A DNA stretch of 64,000 bases from Paenibacillaceae bacterium (GCA_029256185.1 JAQSYI010000035.1:41901-105900), one strand, 5' to 3'. Counted from the stretch's first letter, positions 7,757 through 16,701 are shown. Notes: generated by a model from the sequence alone, not told the origin. Numbers and translations are program-made.

Positions 7757-8671
7757 TCATCCGTTATATGCCTCGCGCAATGCCGCAAGATCAAATTTCT
7801 TCATGGGAAGAAAGGCCTTCGTAACGCGGGCGACCTGCTCCGGTGTGCCCTTGCTCTGCATCTCGTCCATCTCCCGCGGGGTAACCTGCCAGGATACTCC
7901 GAACCTATCCTTCAACCAGCCGCATTGCTCGGCTTCAGGAACCGCAGAGAGCTTGTCCCAGTAGTAATCAATCTCCTCTTGCGTGTCGCAATACACCAGC
8001 AATGACAGGGCTTCGTTGAAATTGAAATGATGCTCATGGGCGCTGTCCATTGCGGTAATCCACAGATTATCCAGCCGGAAGTCAGAGAACATGACCGTAC
8101 CTTCCTTGTCCGGCTCCATACCTTGCGGGTAGCGGGCGATCAGTCCTTGCCTGGAGTTATGGAAAACGGACAAATAAAAATTCATCGCTTCTTCGGCTTT
8201 GCCGCATTGATCGCCGACAAACAACAGCGACGGTATGATAGCAGGCCGCTCCTCCCCTTCCGGGTTAGTCAGGATCAGCTGCCATGAGAGGCCGTACTTG
8301 TCCTGAATCCAGCCATAGCGCTCACTGAACGGATATTTGTCAAAGGGCATCAATACCGTGCCGCCATCGGATAATTTCTGCCAAACCTCATCTATTCTTG
8401 TTTCCGCGTCCTTATCCCGCGACGGGTCGAAATTAACCATGAAAGACACCGACGGATTCAACTTGAAGTAGGGCCCTGTGCTGATTGCCATGAACGCCTG
8501 CCCCCAAATCTCAAAGGAGACGATTTCCGAGTCTCCTGACGGAGTATCGGGGAGTGTGGTTACATTCGTAATCTTGGAGTCCGGGAAGACGGATACATAG
8601 AACTCAGCTGCTTCTACTGCCTCCTTGTCATACCATAAATGCGGAATGATTCTGGGATTGGCTTGGGCCAT
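7757..8671 (-). CDS. Two-domain VOC/PhnB-like protein
   Basis: A 304-residue cytoplasmic protein made of two related halves of about 150 residues, each starting with a PHLWYDKEAVEAAEFYVSVF-type motif (second copy SLLFVGDQCGKAEEAMNFYL). This is the vicinal oxygen chelate fold of the family often labelled 3-demethylubiquinone-9 3-methyltransferase-like. Members bind metal and small molecules, but the Firmicute versions have no assigned reaction. ATG at 8671 has AAGGAGG nine bases upstream; the longer reading to 8779 has no signal. It is monocistronic, with its own TATAAT (8782-8787) and the terminator at 7715. Confidence 0.8.
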   Translation of the reverse strand: MAQANPRIIPHLWYDKEAVEAAEFYVSVFPDSKITNVTTLPDTPSGDSEIVSFEIWGQAFMAISTGPYFKLNPSVSFMVNFDPSRDKDAETRIDEVWQKLSDGGTVLMPFDKYPFSERYGWIQDKYGLSWQLILTNPEGEERPAIIPSLLFVGDQCGKAEEAMNFYLSVFHNSRQGLIARYPQGMEPDKEGTVMFSDFRLDNLWITAMDSAHEHHFNFNEALSLLVYCDTQEEIDYYWDKLSAVPEAEQCGWLKDRFGVSWQVTPREMDEMQSKGTPEQVARVTKAFLPMKKFDLAALREAYNG

Positions 8672-8781
8672 CAGTGATTCCTCCTTGGAAAAATAAGATT
8701 TGCTAGAGCAGCCCCACGACGCGGAGCCCTTGCCTCTAATGGTTCTACTCCCGATCCTTTGACACAATTTGGACAACACTT

Positions 8782-8787
8782 ATTATA
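8782..8787 (-). promoter_or_regulatory. Candidate -10 box of VOC gene
   Basis: TATAAT on the minus strand about 110 bases before the VOC start codon. The -35 region falls in the stem of the neighbouring inverted repeat at 8809-8850 and has no good match to TTGACA. Confidence 0.4.
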
Positions 8788-8808
8788 CACCAAAATGGAG
8801 CTGTGCAT

Positions 8809-8850
8809 GAACAAGAACCACCCCAACAGCAGATGGAGTGGTTCTTGTTC
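8809..8850 (-). terminator. Hairpin after the MMPL gene
   Basis: A 13-bp perfect inverted repeat (GAACAAGAACCAC at 8809-8821, complement at 8838-8850) 26 bases past the MMPL stop codon. No long T-run follows on the minus strand, so it may be a weak terminator or a transcript-end stabiliser. Confidence 0.55.
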
Positions 8851-8875
8851 ATTTCCCGTAAGACGGATCGGGCCA

Positions 8876-11260
8876 TTAGTGGGCCCGGCGGGACTTCGTT
8901 GCCCCTTCGTTGGCGCTGAGCTCGGCGATCAGCTTGTCGCCCTCCACATCCAGATTGGGCAGAAGACGGTCGAGCCGCTTGGGCAGCCACCATGCCTTGT
9001 CCCCGAAGAGAGACATCACGGCTGGGACCAGTGTCATCCGGACTACGAAGGCATCGAGCAGAATACCAACCGCCAGGGCGAAGCCCACCTGCTTGATCAT
9101 GATGTCGTGGGTAAAGATGAACCCGGCGAAGACAGAGACCATGATAATGGCTGCTGTTACTACAACACGGCTGGCTTGGTTGTAGCCGTGAATGACACTT
9201 TCTTTTCCATGGTATCCATGAACATACGACTCCCGCATGGAGGACACCATGAACACCTGGTAATCCATTGCTAACCCATAGAGAATTCCTGTAACAATGA
9301 TCGGGATGAAGCTTAAGATGGGACCGCCTGTGTCAAAGCCGAACAGGTTATTGAACCATTCCCACTGGAACACCGCTGTGGTCAATCCGAACGTAGCCAA
9401 CACGCTAAGCAGGAACCCTACGGTTGCCTTGACAGGAACGAGGACCGAGCGGAACACCAGGAGCAGGATGATCAATGAAAGGATGACAATGATGGCGATA
9501 TAGATTGGGAATACCTCCCCCAGCTTCGCCGACATGTCAATATTGATCGCTGTGAAGCCTGTTACCCCGAGCTTGACATCATGCGCCAGGGCGATGGAGG
9601 AATCCGCCTTCCGCAGCTCCTCCACCAGCTTCTGGGTTGCTTCATCCGTCGGGCCTGTGGCCGGAATCACGTTCAGGATGGCCATATTCCCATCCTTGTT
9701 GATCCCCATGGGCGATACCACGGATACATTCTCAACCCCCTGTATGCCTGCAACCAGTTGGTACAATGTTTCTTGCGCGATCTTCCCTTCCGGATTATTC
9801 GGTTCGGCAACAATCAGAAGAGGACCGTTGAATCCCTCCCCGAAGCCATCCGAGATGGCGTCATAGCTCTGCCGTTTAGTGGTGTCCAGATTGGCGGATG
9901 CACCGGAAGGCATCCCTAACTGCATATCAGTAACCGGCAGCGCCGCGGCCCCTAGGATGACTACAACCCCTACAATGACGGGCCAACGGAACTTGCTGAC
10001 GCCCTTGACCCAGCGGTCTGCGATGCCATGCTGTTTGTCAGCCGCCTTGGAGTGAAGCTTCTCACGCGCCTTGCGGGAGCAGATGCGTTCGCCTACCAGA
10101 CCGAGCAAGGCCGGGAGCAGCGTCAGGGCCACGAATACGTCGATAAGAACAGTGACCGAAGCCACCAGCGCCATTATGCTCAGGAAGGATAACCCGATTA
10201 CAAGCAGCCCGCATAAAGCGATAATGACCGTGAGTCCCGCGAAGAACACTGCGCTGCCGGCAGTGCCGACCGCCCGGCTGGCCGCTTCCCTCGCGTCAAG
10301 TCCTTGGTCGAGAATGAGGCGGCGTTGGCGGTTCACAATGAAGAGCGCATAATCGATGCCTACGGCTAAGCCGATCATAAGAGCCAGCACCGGCGTGATT
10401 GAGGTCATGGTAATAAAATTGGAGATGGCATACGCGCCGCCCACGCCAATCCCCACACCGCAGAGCGCGATCACAATGGGCAGACCGGCCGCTACCAGAG
10501 AACCGAGTGACACGATCAAAACGATTACCGCAATGACCAATCCGTAAACCTCATTGGCGCCGATAGGAATTTCTACCGGTTGGAGGGTTTCGCTGGGCAG
10601 CACGGTAATACCGGTGCCGTTCTCCAGACCAGCCACCGCTTCAATGACGGAATCCGCCACGCTTGGGGGCAGCGAGCTCTGTTGAACCGTGAACTGGAAT
10701 TGGAACAGCGCCACGCTTCCATCAGTAGCCATCAGCACGCCTGGAACAGGCATCCCGTTCACAAGAAGCGGCCCGTATGGCGGCATCTTCGCCTGGGTGG
10801 CACCCGCGGCGCCCGCATTGGCGGCTCCGCCTTGGGCTTGCGCCATCTGGGCGGCTTGAGCCTGCGCCATCTGCGCAGCTTGGGCAGCGGCCGCGTCTCC
10901 TGACGCAGCTCCACCCGCAGCAGCAGCCAATTCGAGAGGGTTGATCACATAGTCTAAGCCGTATACCTTGTTGACAGCCTCCATCATCGCACCTACACGT
11001 TCCGGAGTATCCAACCGTTCCCCTTCAGGAACGGTAAAGACGATGCTGGCTTGACCCCCCGCAGCCTCGGGCAATACCTCCCCCAGTTTGTCCAACACCT
11101 TCTGCGCTTCCGTTCCTTCCAGCTTAATATCAGTGCTTGTGCTCATGCCGTTGACGCCAAGCATTGCGATGACGATGCCGAAGATGATGATCCAGCCCGT
11201 AATGAAATACCATGGCTTATCATAAGCCCTTTTTCCCAGCCTGTATAAAAATGTGGACAT
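8876..11260 (-). CDS. MMPL-family RND transporter
   Basis: A 794-residue inner-membrane protein of the RND superfamily, MMPL branch (YdfJ-like), with about twelve membrane segments: one near residues 17-37, a large external loop, five more, a second loop and a closing group of five. Two family signatures are visible, GLAVGIDYALFIVNRQRR and GLAMDYQVFMVSSMRE. Such proteins export lipids or drugs using the proton gradient. The first external loop contains an Ala/Gln/Gly-rich tract at about 111-157 with MAQAQ repeats, unusual for the family. ATG has GGGGAGG upstream. It is the second gene of a TetR-MMPL operon, so its expression is probably induced by a ligand of that TetR. Confidence 0.9.
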   Translation of the reverse strand: MSTFLYRLGKRAYDKPWYFITGWIIIFGIVIAMLGVNGMSTSTDIKLEGTEAQKVLDKLGEVLPEAAGGQASIVFTVPEGERLDTPERVGAMMEAVNKVYGLDYVINPLELAAAAGGAASGDAAAAQAAQMAQAQAAQMAQAQGGAANAGAAGATQAKMPPYGPLLVNGMPVPGVLMATDGSVALFQFQFTVQQSSLPPSVADSVIEAVAGLENGTGITVLPSETLQPVEIPIGANEVYGLVIAVIVLIVSLGSLVAAGLPIVIALCGVGIGVGGAYAISNFITMTSITPVLALMIGLAVGIDYALFIVNRQRRLILDQGLDAREAASRAVGTAGSAVFFAGLTVIIALCGLLVIGLSFLSIMALVASVTVLIDVFVALTLLPALLGLVGERICSRKAREKLHSKAADKQHGIADRWVKGVSKFRWPVIVGVVVILGAAALPVTDMQLGMPSGASANLDTTKRQSYDAISDGFGEGFNGPLLIVAEPNNPEGKIAQETLYQLVAGIQGVENVSVVSPMGINKDGNMAILNVIPATGPTDEATQKLVEELRKADSSIALAHDVKLGVTGFTAINIDMSAKLGEVFPIYIAIIVILSLIILLLVFRSVLVPVKATVGFLLSVLATFGLTTAVFQWEWFNNLFGFDTGGPILSFIPIIVTGILYGLAMDYQVFMVSSMRESYVHGYHGKESVIHGYNQASRVVVTAAIIMVSVFAGFIFTHDIMIKQVGFALAVGILLDAFVVRMTLVPAVMSLFGDKAWWLPKRLDRLLPNLDVEGDKLIAELSANEGATKSRRAH

Positions 11261-11340
11261 ACCGTATGTTCCTCCCCGGGATTTCTGTTTACTATCTATA
11301 ATTATCTGGGTCGTGTTTGAAAACTACCTAATCGATTTAA

Positions 11341-11964
11341 CTAGAAGCCGTTCCGCAAATAACCGAAGACGGTATCCAAATATTGTTCGAAGGCAATCGC
11401 GTCCGGAGAGCCTGCAGTAGACTGGCCCGGAAGCAGCACGTTAATACTGCCGTCCAACACAGGAAGAACCGCTCCGTAGACAGCCCCGACAAGCAAATGG
11501 CTGTAGCCCTCGGGGTAACGTCCCTCGAACAAATCATTCACCAATTCCTGCGCGGCCATTTGCAAGCCCCGAAAAACATTGAGAATATACGGCTCCAGTG
11601 TGGGATTTTGCTTGGACAGCAGTACAAGCTCCTGCAATTTGCGGAGCAGGCCGGTTGTAATTTGCGTCAGCAGCAGTTGGTACAGAGCGTCGATTGGTGC
11701 AACGTTATCAGGCAGGTCAGCAAGTAATTGCTCAGCGTCATTGATGTTCTTGAAAGCAACAACCGCTGCTACCGCCTCCTCCATGCATGAGAAATGGTTG
11801 GCAAAGGTCCTCCGCGAATAACCGGCCCGCTGCACGACATCTTCAACGACAAAGCCGTCCAGCCCCCGTTCACGTGCAAGATCGAAAGCCGCATTGGAGA
11901 GCGCATGTGCGGTCGCCTCCTTCTTCATATCTCGCAAGCTGATTTTGTTCATGGGTTCATACAC
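11341..11964 (-). CDS. TetR-family regulator of the MMPL transporter
   Basis: A 207-residue protein with an N-terminal TetR helix-turn-helix at about residues 17-63 (recognition helix near AGYSRRTFANHFS) and an all-helical ligand domain behind it. ATG at 11964 is preceded by GGGAGGGAG. The gene is 80 bases before the MMPL gene on the same strand, the usual layout of an efflux repressor and its pump. Two operator-like palindromes overlap its promoter (12018-12068), so autorepression is likely. The inducing compound is unknown. Confidence 0.88.
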   Translation of the reverse strand: MYEPMNKISLRDMKKEATAHALSNAAFDLARERGLDGFVVEDVVQRAGYSRRTFANHFSCMEEAVAAVVAFKNINDAEQLLADLPDNVAPIDALYQLLLTQITTGLLRKLQELVLLSKQNPTLEPYILNVFRGLQMAAQELVNDLFEGRYPEGYSHLLVGAVYGAVLPVLDGSINVLLPGQSTAGSPDAIAFEQYLDTVFGYLRNGF

Positions 11965-12004
11965 TCCCTCCCCAATCGTAAATTCGGTTCAGTATCCGGT
12001 ACTA

Positions 12005-12068
12005 ATCATATCATATCGTTGCACTTTGGGCAACAATGCCCATTATGCATAATTGCTCAAAGTGCAAC
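12005..12068 (-). promoter_or_regulatory. tetR-MMPL promoter with two TetR operators
   Basis: A promoter with -35 TTGCCC (12028-12033), 17-base spacer and -10 TATGAT (12005-12010). Two 16-base sites, 12018-12033 and 12053-12068, form a large inverted repeat with one mismatch; each is also an imperfect palindrome with half-site TTGCNC and GNGCAA. The first covers the -35 box, as expected for a repressor site. Confidence 0.75.
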
Positions 12069-12138
12069 TATATCTTCTGGATATGATGCTTTCTCATAAC
12101 ATCAAGATCCCATTAGCTTAATGACGGGATAAACAAAA

Positions 12139-12165
12139 AAGCCATCCTCACAATGAGGCCGGCTT
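12139..12165 (-). terminator. Terminator after the P-loop kinase gene
   Basis: On the minus strand AAGCC-GG-CCTCA pairs with TGAGG-AT-GGCTT (loop of 3-4 bases) and is followed by six Ts. Typical intrinsic terminator for the gene ending at 12209. Confidence 0.8.
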
Positions 12166-12208
12166 ACTTACATGGGTTTGATGTTCTCTTCTCCAACATT
12201 ATGATGCC

Positions 12209-12718
12209 TCATACAACGATATGCATCCTGATTATTTCTTCAACTGTCTCGGACACAGACAAGTGCGTGGTATCAATCCTGGGGTAATCATAATGATCGT
12301 ATATATGCCTTGTCTGTTTTAAGGCTCGTTGAATCCGGTCTTCGGTTCTTTTGTCCTTCCGCATTCGATCCACATTCTCGTTGTATTCACATTCCAGGAT
12401 GACAGGACAAAACTCATAGCGGATGCCCTGCTCCCTTAATTCATCAAGAACACCTTGATATATTTCTCGCCTCGGCCCATGAAAGCCATACGGAAAAATA
12501 ACCGTTTGAATCGTGGCTGAACAGAAGCAATTTATCATCAACGCAGTAATATTGGCCCTAAAAAGTTGAATAGTGTCGGCCGTTAACTCAAACGGATGAA
12601 TGGCGCAGCAATATTCGCTATCGATACATGCCGAACGCTCCACTGCCTCCAAAAGCGCCCGGCTTACGGTGGATTTCCCTACCCCATTCGCTCCGCAAAT
12701 CAAGATAAGTTTTTTCAC
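12209..12718 (-). CDS. Small P-loop kinase-like ATPase
   Basis: A 169-residue cytoplasmic protein beginning VKKLILICGANGVGKST, a textbook Walker A (GANGVGKST). Size and the later DRIQRAL and DTTHLS stretches fit the broad adenylylate/gluconate/chloramphenicol-phosphotransferase-like group of small kinases. The substrate cannot be read from the sequence. A GTG at 12718 with AAAGGAG about 12 bases upstream is chosen, since it puts the P-loop close to the terminus as is usual; an ATG at 12760 would add 14 residues. It is followed by its own terminator and seems monocistronic. Confidence 0.7.
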   Translation of the reverse strand: MKKLILICGANGVGKSTVSRALLEAVERSACIDSEYCCAIHPFELTADTIQLFRANITALMINCFCSATIQTVIFPYGFHGPRREIYQGVLDELREQGIRYEFCPVILECEYNENVDRMRKDKRTEDRIQRALKQTRHIYDHYDYPRIDTTHLSVSETVEEIIRMHIVV

Positions 12719-12859
12719 GGCAGAACACAGCTCCTTTGTTATAACCGTTGCGCATCCCACTAGCGCTGCCTTTCAGCCTCGAATAAGCCCCTCGCTTCTC
12801 GCTAATTGTTTAACTCCAATAGCCGCAGCTCGGTTGCTCCGCTTCCCGCTAAGAGCAGG

Positions 12860-13516
12860 TTAGTCCAAAACAGACATGCCCTCCCCAATAGCCTCACCGG
12901 ATTGATCCAAAGCCTTCACCACATACTGGCCCTGATTGGTCCGTTCAGGCTGAGCGGCAAACCAATACCGTCTCTGATCCAGGGTAATAATTTCAGTATG
13001 GATTTTTTCATTATTATCGTCCAATATCTGGATTCGGTCAACTGCCGGGTCCAGAATTCCCCCCATAAAAACAGGAATCGCCCCAAACGCTGAGGATGAG
13101 ACCACAAAGCCTTGGGCCAGCTCCATTCCTTTTCTGTCATTCGGAATATAGTAGGTGAATTTGTCCCCTGCCTGTTCAGCAATGAGCAAGACTCCCCCTC
13201 CATCCGGCTTAACCGAGAACACAATGGGCTCCCCGTCCGCTACCTGAACCGTATAGATGGCTTGCCCATTCATAACGGCCAAATTCCTTTCAGCCGCATG
13301 AGGATAGAGGAATAACCCAAGCAGGCAAAGGAGCAGGAAGCCTGCGCCCCATGCTATAGCCCCGCTGCGTCTTATCCCTTTCTTGCTTCCCTTGAGCTCC
13401 AGGGACTCTGCCCGCTGTTTGATCCGCACAGCCAGCTCATCCGTAAAGGCCTCTCTTGATAAAGGACCGTCCAACAAGGCATCATACCAATCGGGTTTCT
13501 TCGGTTCCACTCTCAT
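12860..13516 (-). CDS. Anti-sigma factor, membrane-anchored
   Basis: A 218-residue protein with a cytoplasmic N-terminal part of about 50 residues, one membrane segment at about 52-71 and an extracytoplasmic C-terminal domain. Its gene overlaps the end of the ECF sigma gene by 35 bases on the same strand, the standard pairing of sigma and anti-sigma factors. No HXXXCXXC zinc motif is present, so it is not a ZAS-type anti-sigma. The external domain presumably senses a cell-envelope signal. Function is inferred from position and topology. Confidence 0.75.
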   Translation of the reverse strand: MRVEPKKPDWYDALLDGPLSREAFTDELAVRIKQRAESLELKGSKKGIRRSGAIAWGAGFLLLCLLGLFLYPHAAERNLAVMNGQAIYTVQVADGEPIVFSVKPDGGGVLLIAEQAGDKFTYYIPNDRKGMELAQGFVVSSSAFGAIPVFMGGILDPAVDRIQILDDNNEKIHTEIITLDQRRYWFAAQPERTNQGQYVVKALDQSGEAIGEGMSVLD

Positions 13517-14042
13517 CCGCTCCTCCCAGTGTTTTCGACAGCCGTTGCCGGGCTGTAAACAACCTTGACTTCACCGTGCCCTCCGGAATCTGCAGGATAT
13601 TGGCAATTTCCTGAATGGATAGCTGGTACTTGGCATGAAGCACCAGCGTCTCTCTTAGCTTGGCCGGCAATGTGAATACCCGTCTCCAAACCTCGTTGGC
13701 CGCCTCCTTCTCGAAGTATGCCTCCTCCGCGGAACGGCTCGTTTCCTTCGGACCTGCCAGCCCCATCAGGAATACTTTCCGGAAAAAAGCAGACTTCATA
13801 TAATTGAAGCTAATATTGCGGGTAATTCTAAGCAGCCAGGTTTTCACAGAAGACTCTCCCCTGAAGGAGCGGACATGGCGGTACGCCTGAATAAACGCAT
13901 CCTGGGCAATATCATCGGCATGCATCCGGTTCTTAGTCAGGAAATAGGCATAGTTCCAGACATCCTGGCCATAATGCGCCATCAGATCCTCCAGCATCAC
14001 CTGATCCATCTTTTCAATGTATCTTAAATACTCATGCCTCAC
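13482..14042 (-). CDS. ECF-type RNA polymerase sigma factor
   Basis: A 186-residue sigma-70 family protein. Region 2 covers about residues 15-85 (WNYAYFLTKNRMHADDIAQD, then FRGESSVKTWLLRITRN) and region 4 about 125-180 (TLPAKLRETLVLHAKYQLSI, then IPEGTVKSRLFTARQRL). The GTG start at 14042 has GGAGG eight bases before; the longer TTG start at 14069 has no signal. It directs RNA polymerase to stress promoters, held inactive by the overlapping anti-sigma gene. A TGAACC-N16-TGTC element directly upstream suggests it transcribes its own operon. Confidence 0.9.
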   Translation of the reverse strand: MRHEYLRYIEKMDQVMLEDLMAHYGQDVWNYAYFLTKNRMHADDIAQDAFIQAYRHVRSFRGESSVKTWLLRITRNISFNYMKSAFFRKVFLMGLAGPKETSRSAEEAYFEKEAANEVWRRVFTLPAKLRETLVLHAKYQLSIQEIANILQIPEGTVKSRLFTARQRLSKTLGGADESGTEETRLV

Positions 14043-14064
14043 CTGCTTCACCTCCAACCAAATG

Positions 14065-14090
14065 GACAATTGAAACCACCCTAAGGTTCA
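14065..14090 (-). promoter_or_regulatory. Candidate ECF-type autoregulatory promoter
   Basis: TGAACC at 14085-14090 and TGTC at 14065-14068 on the minus strand, with 16 bases between, ending about 23 bases before the sigma start. The shape matches ECF promoters (AAC in the -35 box, GTC in the -10 box). Confidence 0.45.
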
Positions 14091-14195
14091 TTTCCCGAAC
14101 TCTCAGGAGCAAGAAAATAAATGCAAAAAATCCGCCAGCACCGGAGGGGACGGATCCCGCCCGCACTCCAGGTTAGCGGATCTTGCATATAAGCT

Positions 14196-14915
14196 TCACT
14201 TACGCTCTCTGCGCACCCAGAAGCTGAATACATCATTGCGCAGGTAATCGAAGGAATAGAGCACTTCCTTGTTCCGCTCGTCATAATGCAACTGCTTCAT
14301 GAGGATCACGGGCGTCTCCTCCACCTTGTCCACCTGCAAGCGCTGGACATAGGGGTCATTGGTTAACGGCACCCGCAGCTCTGTATCGGCTCTGGCGATC
14401 CGAATCCTGCATCTCTCCTCCAGGAAGCTGAACAGGGAGCCGGAGAAATCCACCCCTTCGAAGACGTCCCCCACCAGTTGCTTCGGCATGACATTAATGG
14501 AATAAGCCACGGCCTCCCCGTCCGCATAACGGATACGCTCCAGCTTCACCACGCCTGCCCCCTCCTCCATATGGAGGGCATCGGCCCACTCTTTGGCGCA
14601 CGCTACCTCCCCGATCATCACCCGGGTATCCTCTTCCGTCAATCCCGCCAGCTTGATCATGGTTCCCGTGCTTTGGAGAAATTCCAGCCGGCTCGGGATC
14701 ACCGGCAAGGGCTTAATGACGAAGGTGCCTGTCCCATGCTTCACCAGCAGCTTGCCTTCTTGCTCCAGCAGCTTGATTGCCGCCCTTAGGGTCTCTCTGC
14801 TTACATTGAAATACTTGGCCAACTCATACTCGGATGGCAGCTTCTGGCCAACCTTCCACAGCTTGCTGTCGATCATCTTACCGATTTCCTGTTTGATATG
14901 CTGGTAGTTGACCAA
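14196..14915 (-). CDS. GntR/HutC-family regulator of the adjacent sugar operon
   Basis: A 239-residue regulator with an N-terminal winged helix (about 1-70; LPSEYELAKYFNVSRETLRA, then KLLVKHGTGTFV) and a C-terminal UTRA ligand domain ending SFDYLRNDVFSFWVRRER. HutC-type proteins respond to sugars, amino sugars or sugar phosphates. A longer frame reaches 15011 inside the preceding gene but has no ribosome binding site; the TTG at 14915 with GGGGG eight bases before gives the usual family length. It is the last gene of an operon headed by a GTCTAGAC palindrome, which it most likely binds. Confidence 0.85.
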   Translation of the reverse strand: MVNYQHIKQEIGKMIDSKLWKVGQKLPSEYELAKYFNVSRETLRAAIKLLEQEGKLLVKHGTGTFVIKPLPVIPSRLEFLQSTGTMIKLAGLTEEDTRVMIGEVACAKEWADALHMEEGAGVVKLERIRYADGEAVAYSINVMPKQLVGDVFEGVDFSGSLFSFLEERCRIRIARADTELRVPLTNDPYVQRLQVDKVEETPVILMKQLHYDERNKEVLYSFDYLRNDVFSFWVRRERK

Positions 14916-14979
14916 TATGCCGACCCCCGGTTTTAGAGGTTGTCCAACAAGCCCCCATTGATGACGAAGCTTTGAACTC

Positions 14980-15756
14980 TCACTTATAGTTGTGCTCCAG
15001 TAAATGGTCATGGAGGATATCCGTTAAAAAAGGGTTGCCGCAGATTAACAGGCTGTGACGGCTCATATCCAGCTGCAGCACCTTGCCGCCCGCCTCCTCG
15101 GCAATGAACGCACCCGCGCACATATCCCATTCTTTCAGATCGAACTCCCAATAGCCGTCGAGGAAAGACGCCGCGACAAAACACAGGTCCAACGCAGCAC
15201 TGCCGGTGCGCCGGATGCCCGAAACCTTGCCCAGCATCTTCTCAAAATAAGCAAGGTTCACAATGGGAAGGTTGCCCCCGGCGGGAAAGCCCGTGCCAAG
15301 CAGACTATGCTGCAATTGATCGGTCCGGGAAACCTGAATCCGCTCGCCGTTAAGATAAGCGCCTTGGCCCCGAATGGCCTTGAAGGTCATAGCGAGCCAC
15401 GGGGCATGAACCATTCCGGCTTGTGTCAATCCCTTATAGCGCAGCCCTACGGAAATGGAGGACATGGGAAAGCCGTGAATATAATTGGTCGTTCCGTCGA
15501 TGGGATCGATCACCCATAAATAATCACTGCCTTTATCGATAAAGCCACGCTCTTCGGTCAAGATGCTATGGCCAGGGTACTTCTCTCCAATGAAGGTGAT
15601 GAGCATTTCCTCGGAGGCCATATCGACATCCGTGACAAAGTCCATCTCATGCTCCTTCGCCAATATATCCAACTGCCGCTGCCTCCCGTTGCGTTGAAGG
15701 TCGGCGACCTGCTTCATCCACTCTTCCAGATCGTTCATCATTTGTTTGGCATTCAT
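14980..15756 (-). CDS. Inositol monophosphatase-family phosphatase
   Basis: A 258-residue Mg-dependent phosphatase. The metal-binding motifs are present: EER (Glu about 71), WVIDPIDGTTNYIHGFP (both Asp of DPxDGT) and the late WDMCAGAFIAEEAGG. Family members act on inositol phosphates, 3'-phosphoadenosine phosphate or sugar phosphates. A GTG three codons upstream (15765) is also possible; AAGGA is 12 bases before the ATG. It is the fifth gene of a sugar-uptake operon, so a role in dephosphorylating an imported or intermediate sugar phosphate is likely but unproven. Confidence 0.85.
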   Translation of the reverse strand: MNAKQMMNDLEEWMKQVADLQRNGRQRQLDILAKEHEMDFVTDVDMASEEMLITFIGEKYPGHSILTEERGFIDKGSDYLWVIDPIDGTTNYIHGFPMSSISVGLRYKGLTQAGMVHAPWLAMTFKAIRGQGAYLNGERIQVSRTDQLQHSLLGTGFPAGGNLPIVNLAYFEKMLGKVSGIRRTGSAALDLCFVAASFLDGYWEFDLKEWDMCAGAFIAEEAGGKVLQLDMSRHSLLICGNPFLTDILHDHLLEHNYK

Positions 15757-15771
15757 ACCGATCACGTATCC

Positions 15772-16701
15772 TTATTTAATCAATTTCAAATCCGGCTTGC
15801 CGGTATCCCCAACCTCCAGCCGGATGATCCGGTGAGTGGCAGCCTGTCCTTCCGTATAATAAAGCTCCGCCTGCGAATGCCCGCGGATCATGCTCTCCAG
15901 CTCACGGTGGGGCAGCCCGTAGGTCCCCTGATCGTCGGCGCTGACAATTACGGCCTGTGGCGACCACCTGCCGAGCAACTCGGGAGTGATGGCGCGGACA
16001 TCGCCATGATGGGCCGCTTGCATCAGATGTACATGTTCAAACTCCGCTTCATAGGGCTCCCAGAAATCCGGGCCCACATCGGAGGTAAGCAGCGCCACGG
16101 CATGCCCGCGGCAGCGGATCAGCACCGCCATAGCCACCCGGTTCAACGAGCGGTCGATAAGAGTCAGCTTCTCTTCCTCTGATGGCCATCTGATAACATC
16201 CAACGACCCAAGCTCCGTTCTCAATTGCATCCACCGCTCCCGGTCCGGTGTCAGCAGCTTCAATTCGGCCTCCTGATGGCGGATCGTATACGGCTCCTCA
16301 ATGGTGCGCAAGGGGATTCCCCGCTCCCTTGCCTTGTTGATCATCTCCGCATACAGGGCAACGGAAGCACGGATAGGAGTGGAATAGTCGTTTAATCCGG
16401 CTGTCACAATCTGCTCCGGCAGAGGAATATGCACGATAATCTCCCCTACGGGTACATGGTCTATGACAGACAATGCTCCGCCGATATGATCCTTATGGAA
16501 ATGGGTCAGGATCAGTCCTTCAATCCGGTCCACGCCGAACTCCTGCATGTATCGGAGAAGCTGGATTCTGCGGGGATTGGGATGCAGAGGCTCCTTATCC
16601 CCGGTGTCCACCACATAGCATAAGCGCCGTCCATCATCCTCCAGCAAGATGACAGTCGCTTCACCGAAGCCTACATTCAGGAAATCAAGAACGATGTTCA
16701 T
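15772..16701 (-). CDS. Metallo-beta-lactamase-fold hydrolase, ComEC-like domain
   Basis: A 309-residue soluble protein. It has the MBL signature LTHFHKDHIGG and the downstream metal ligands (LLTSDVG, AAHHGD), in the arrangement of the stand-alone ComEC/Rec2-like hydrolases that act on phosphodiester substrates. No signal peptide, so cytoplasmic. ATG at 16701 is chosen (GGAGGG eight bases upstream); a TTG five codons earlier is less likely. It overlaps the permease gene by 17 bases. With the IMPase next to it, it suggests that the imported compound is a phosphodiester or cyclic phosphate, for example a glycerophospho- or inositol-phosphate derivative. That is inference. Confidence 0.8.
   Translation of the reverse strand: MNIVLDFLNVGFGEATVILLEDDGRRLCYVVDTGDKEPLHPNPRRIQLLRYMQEFGVDRIEGLILTHFHKDHIGGALSVIDHVPVGEIIVHIPLPEQIVTAGLNDYSTPIRASVALYAEMINKARERGIPLRTIEEPYTIRHQEAELKLLTPDRERWMQLRTELGSLDVIRWPSEEEKLTLIDRSLNRVAMAVLIRCRGHAVALLTSDVGPDFWEPYEAEFEHVHLMQAAHHGDVRAITPELLGRWSPQAVIVSADDQGTYGLPHRELESMIRGHSQAELYYTEGQAATHRIIRLEVGDTGKPDLKLIK

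Noticed and set aside
11311..11330. GTGTTTGAAAACTACC, similar to the end of the MITE-like element at 27449
   Set aside because: Only one end is present and no inverted partner is found nearby.
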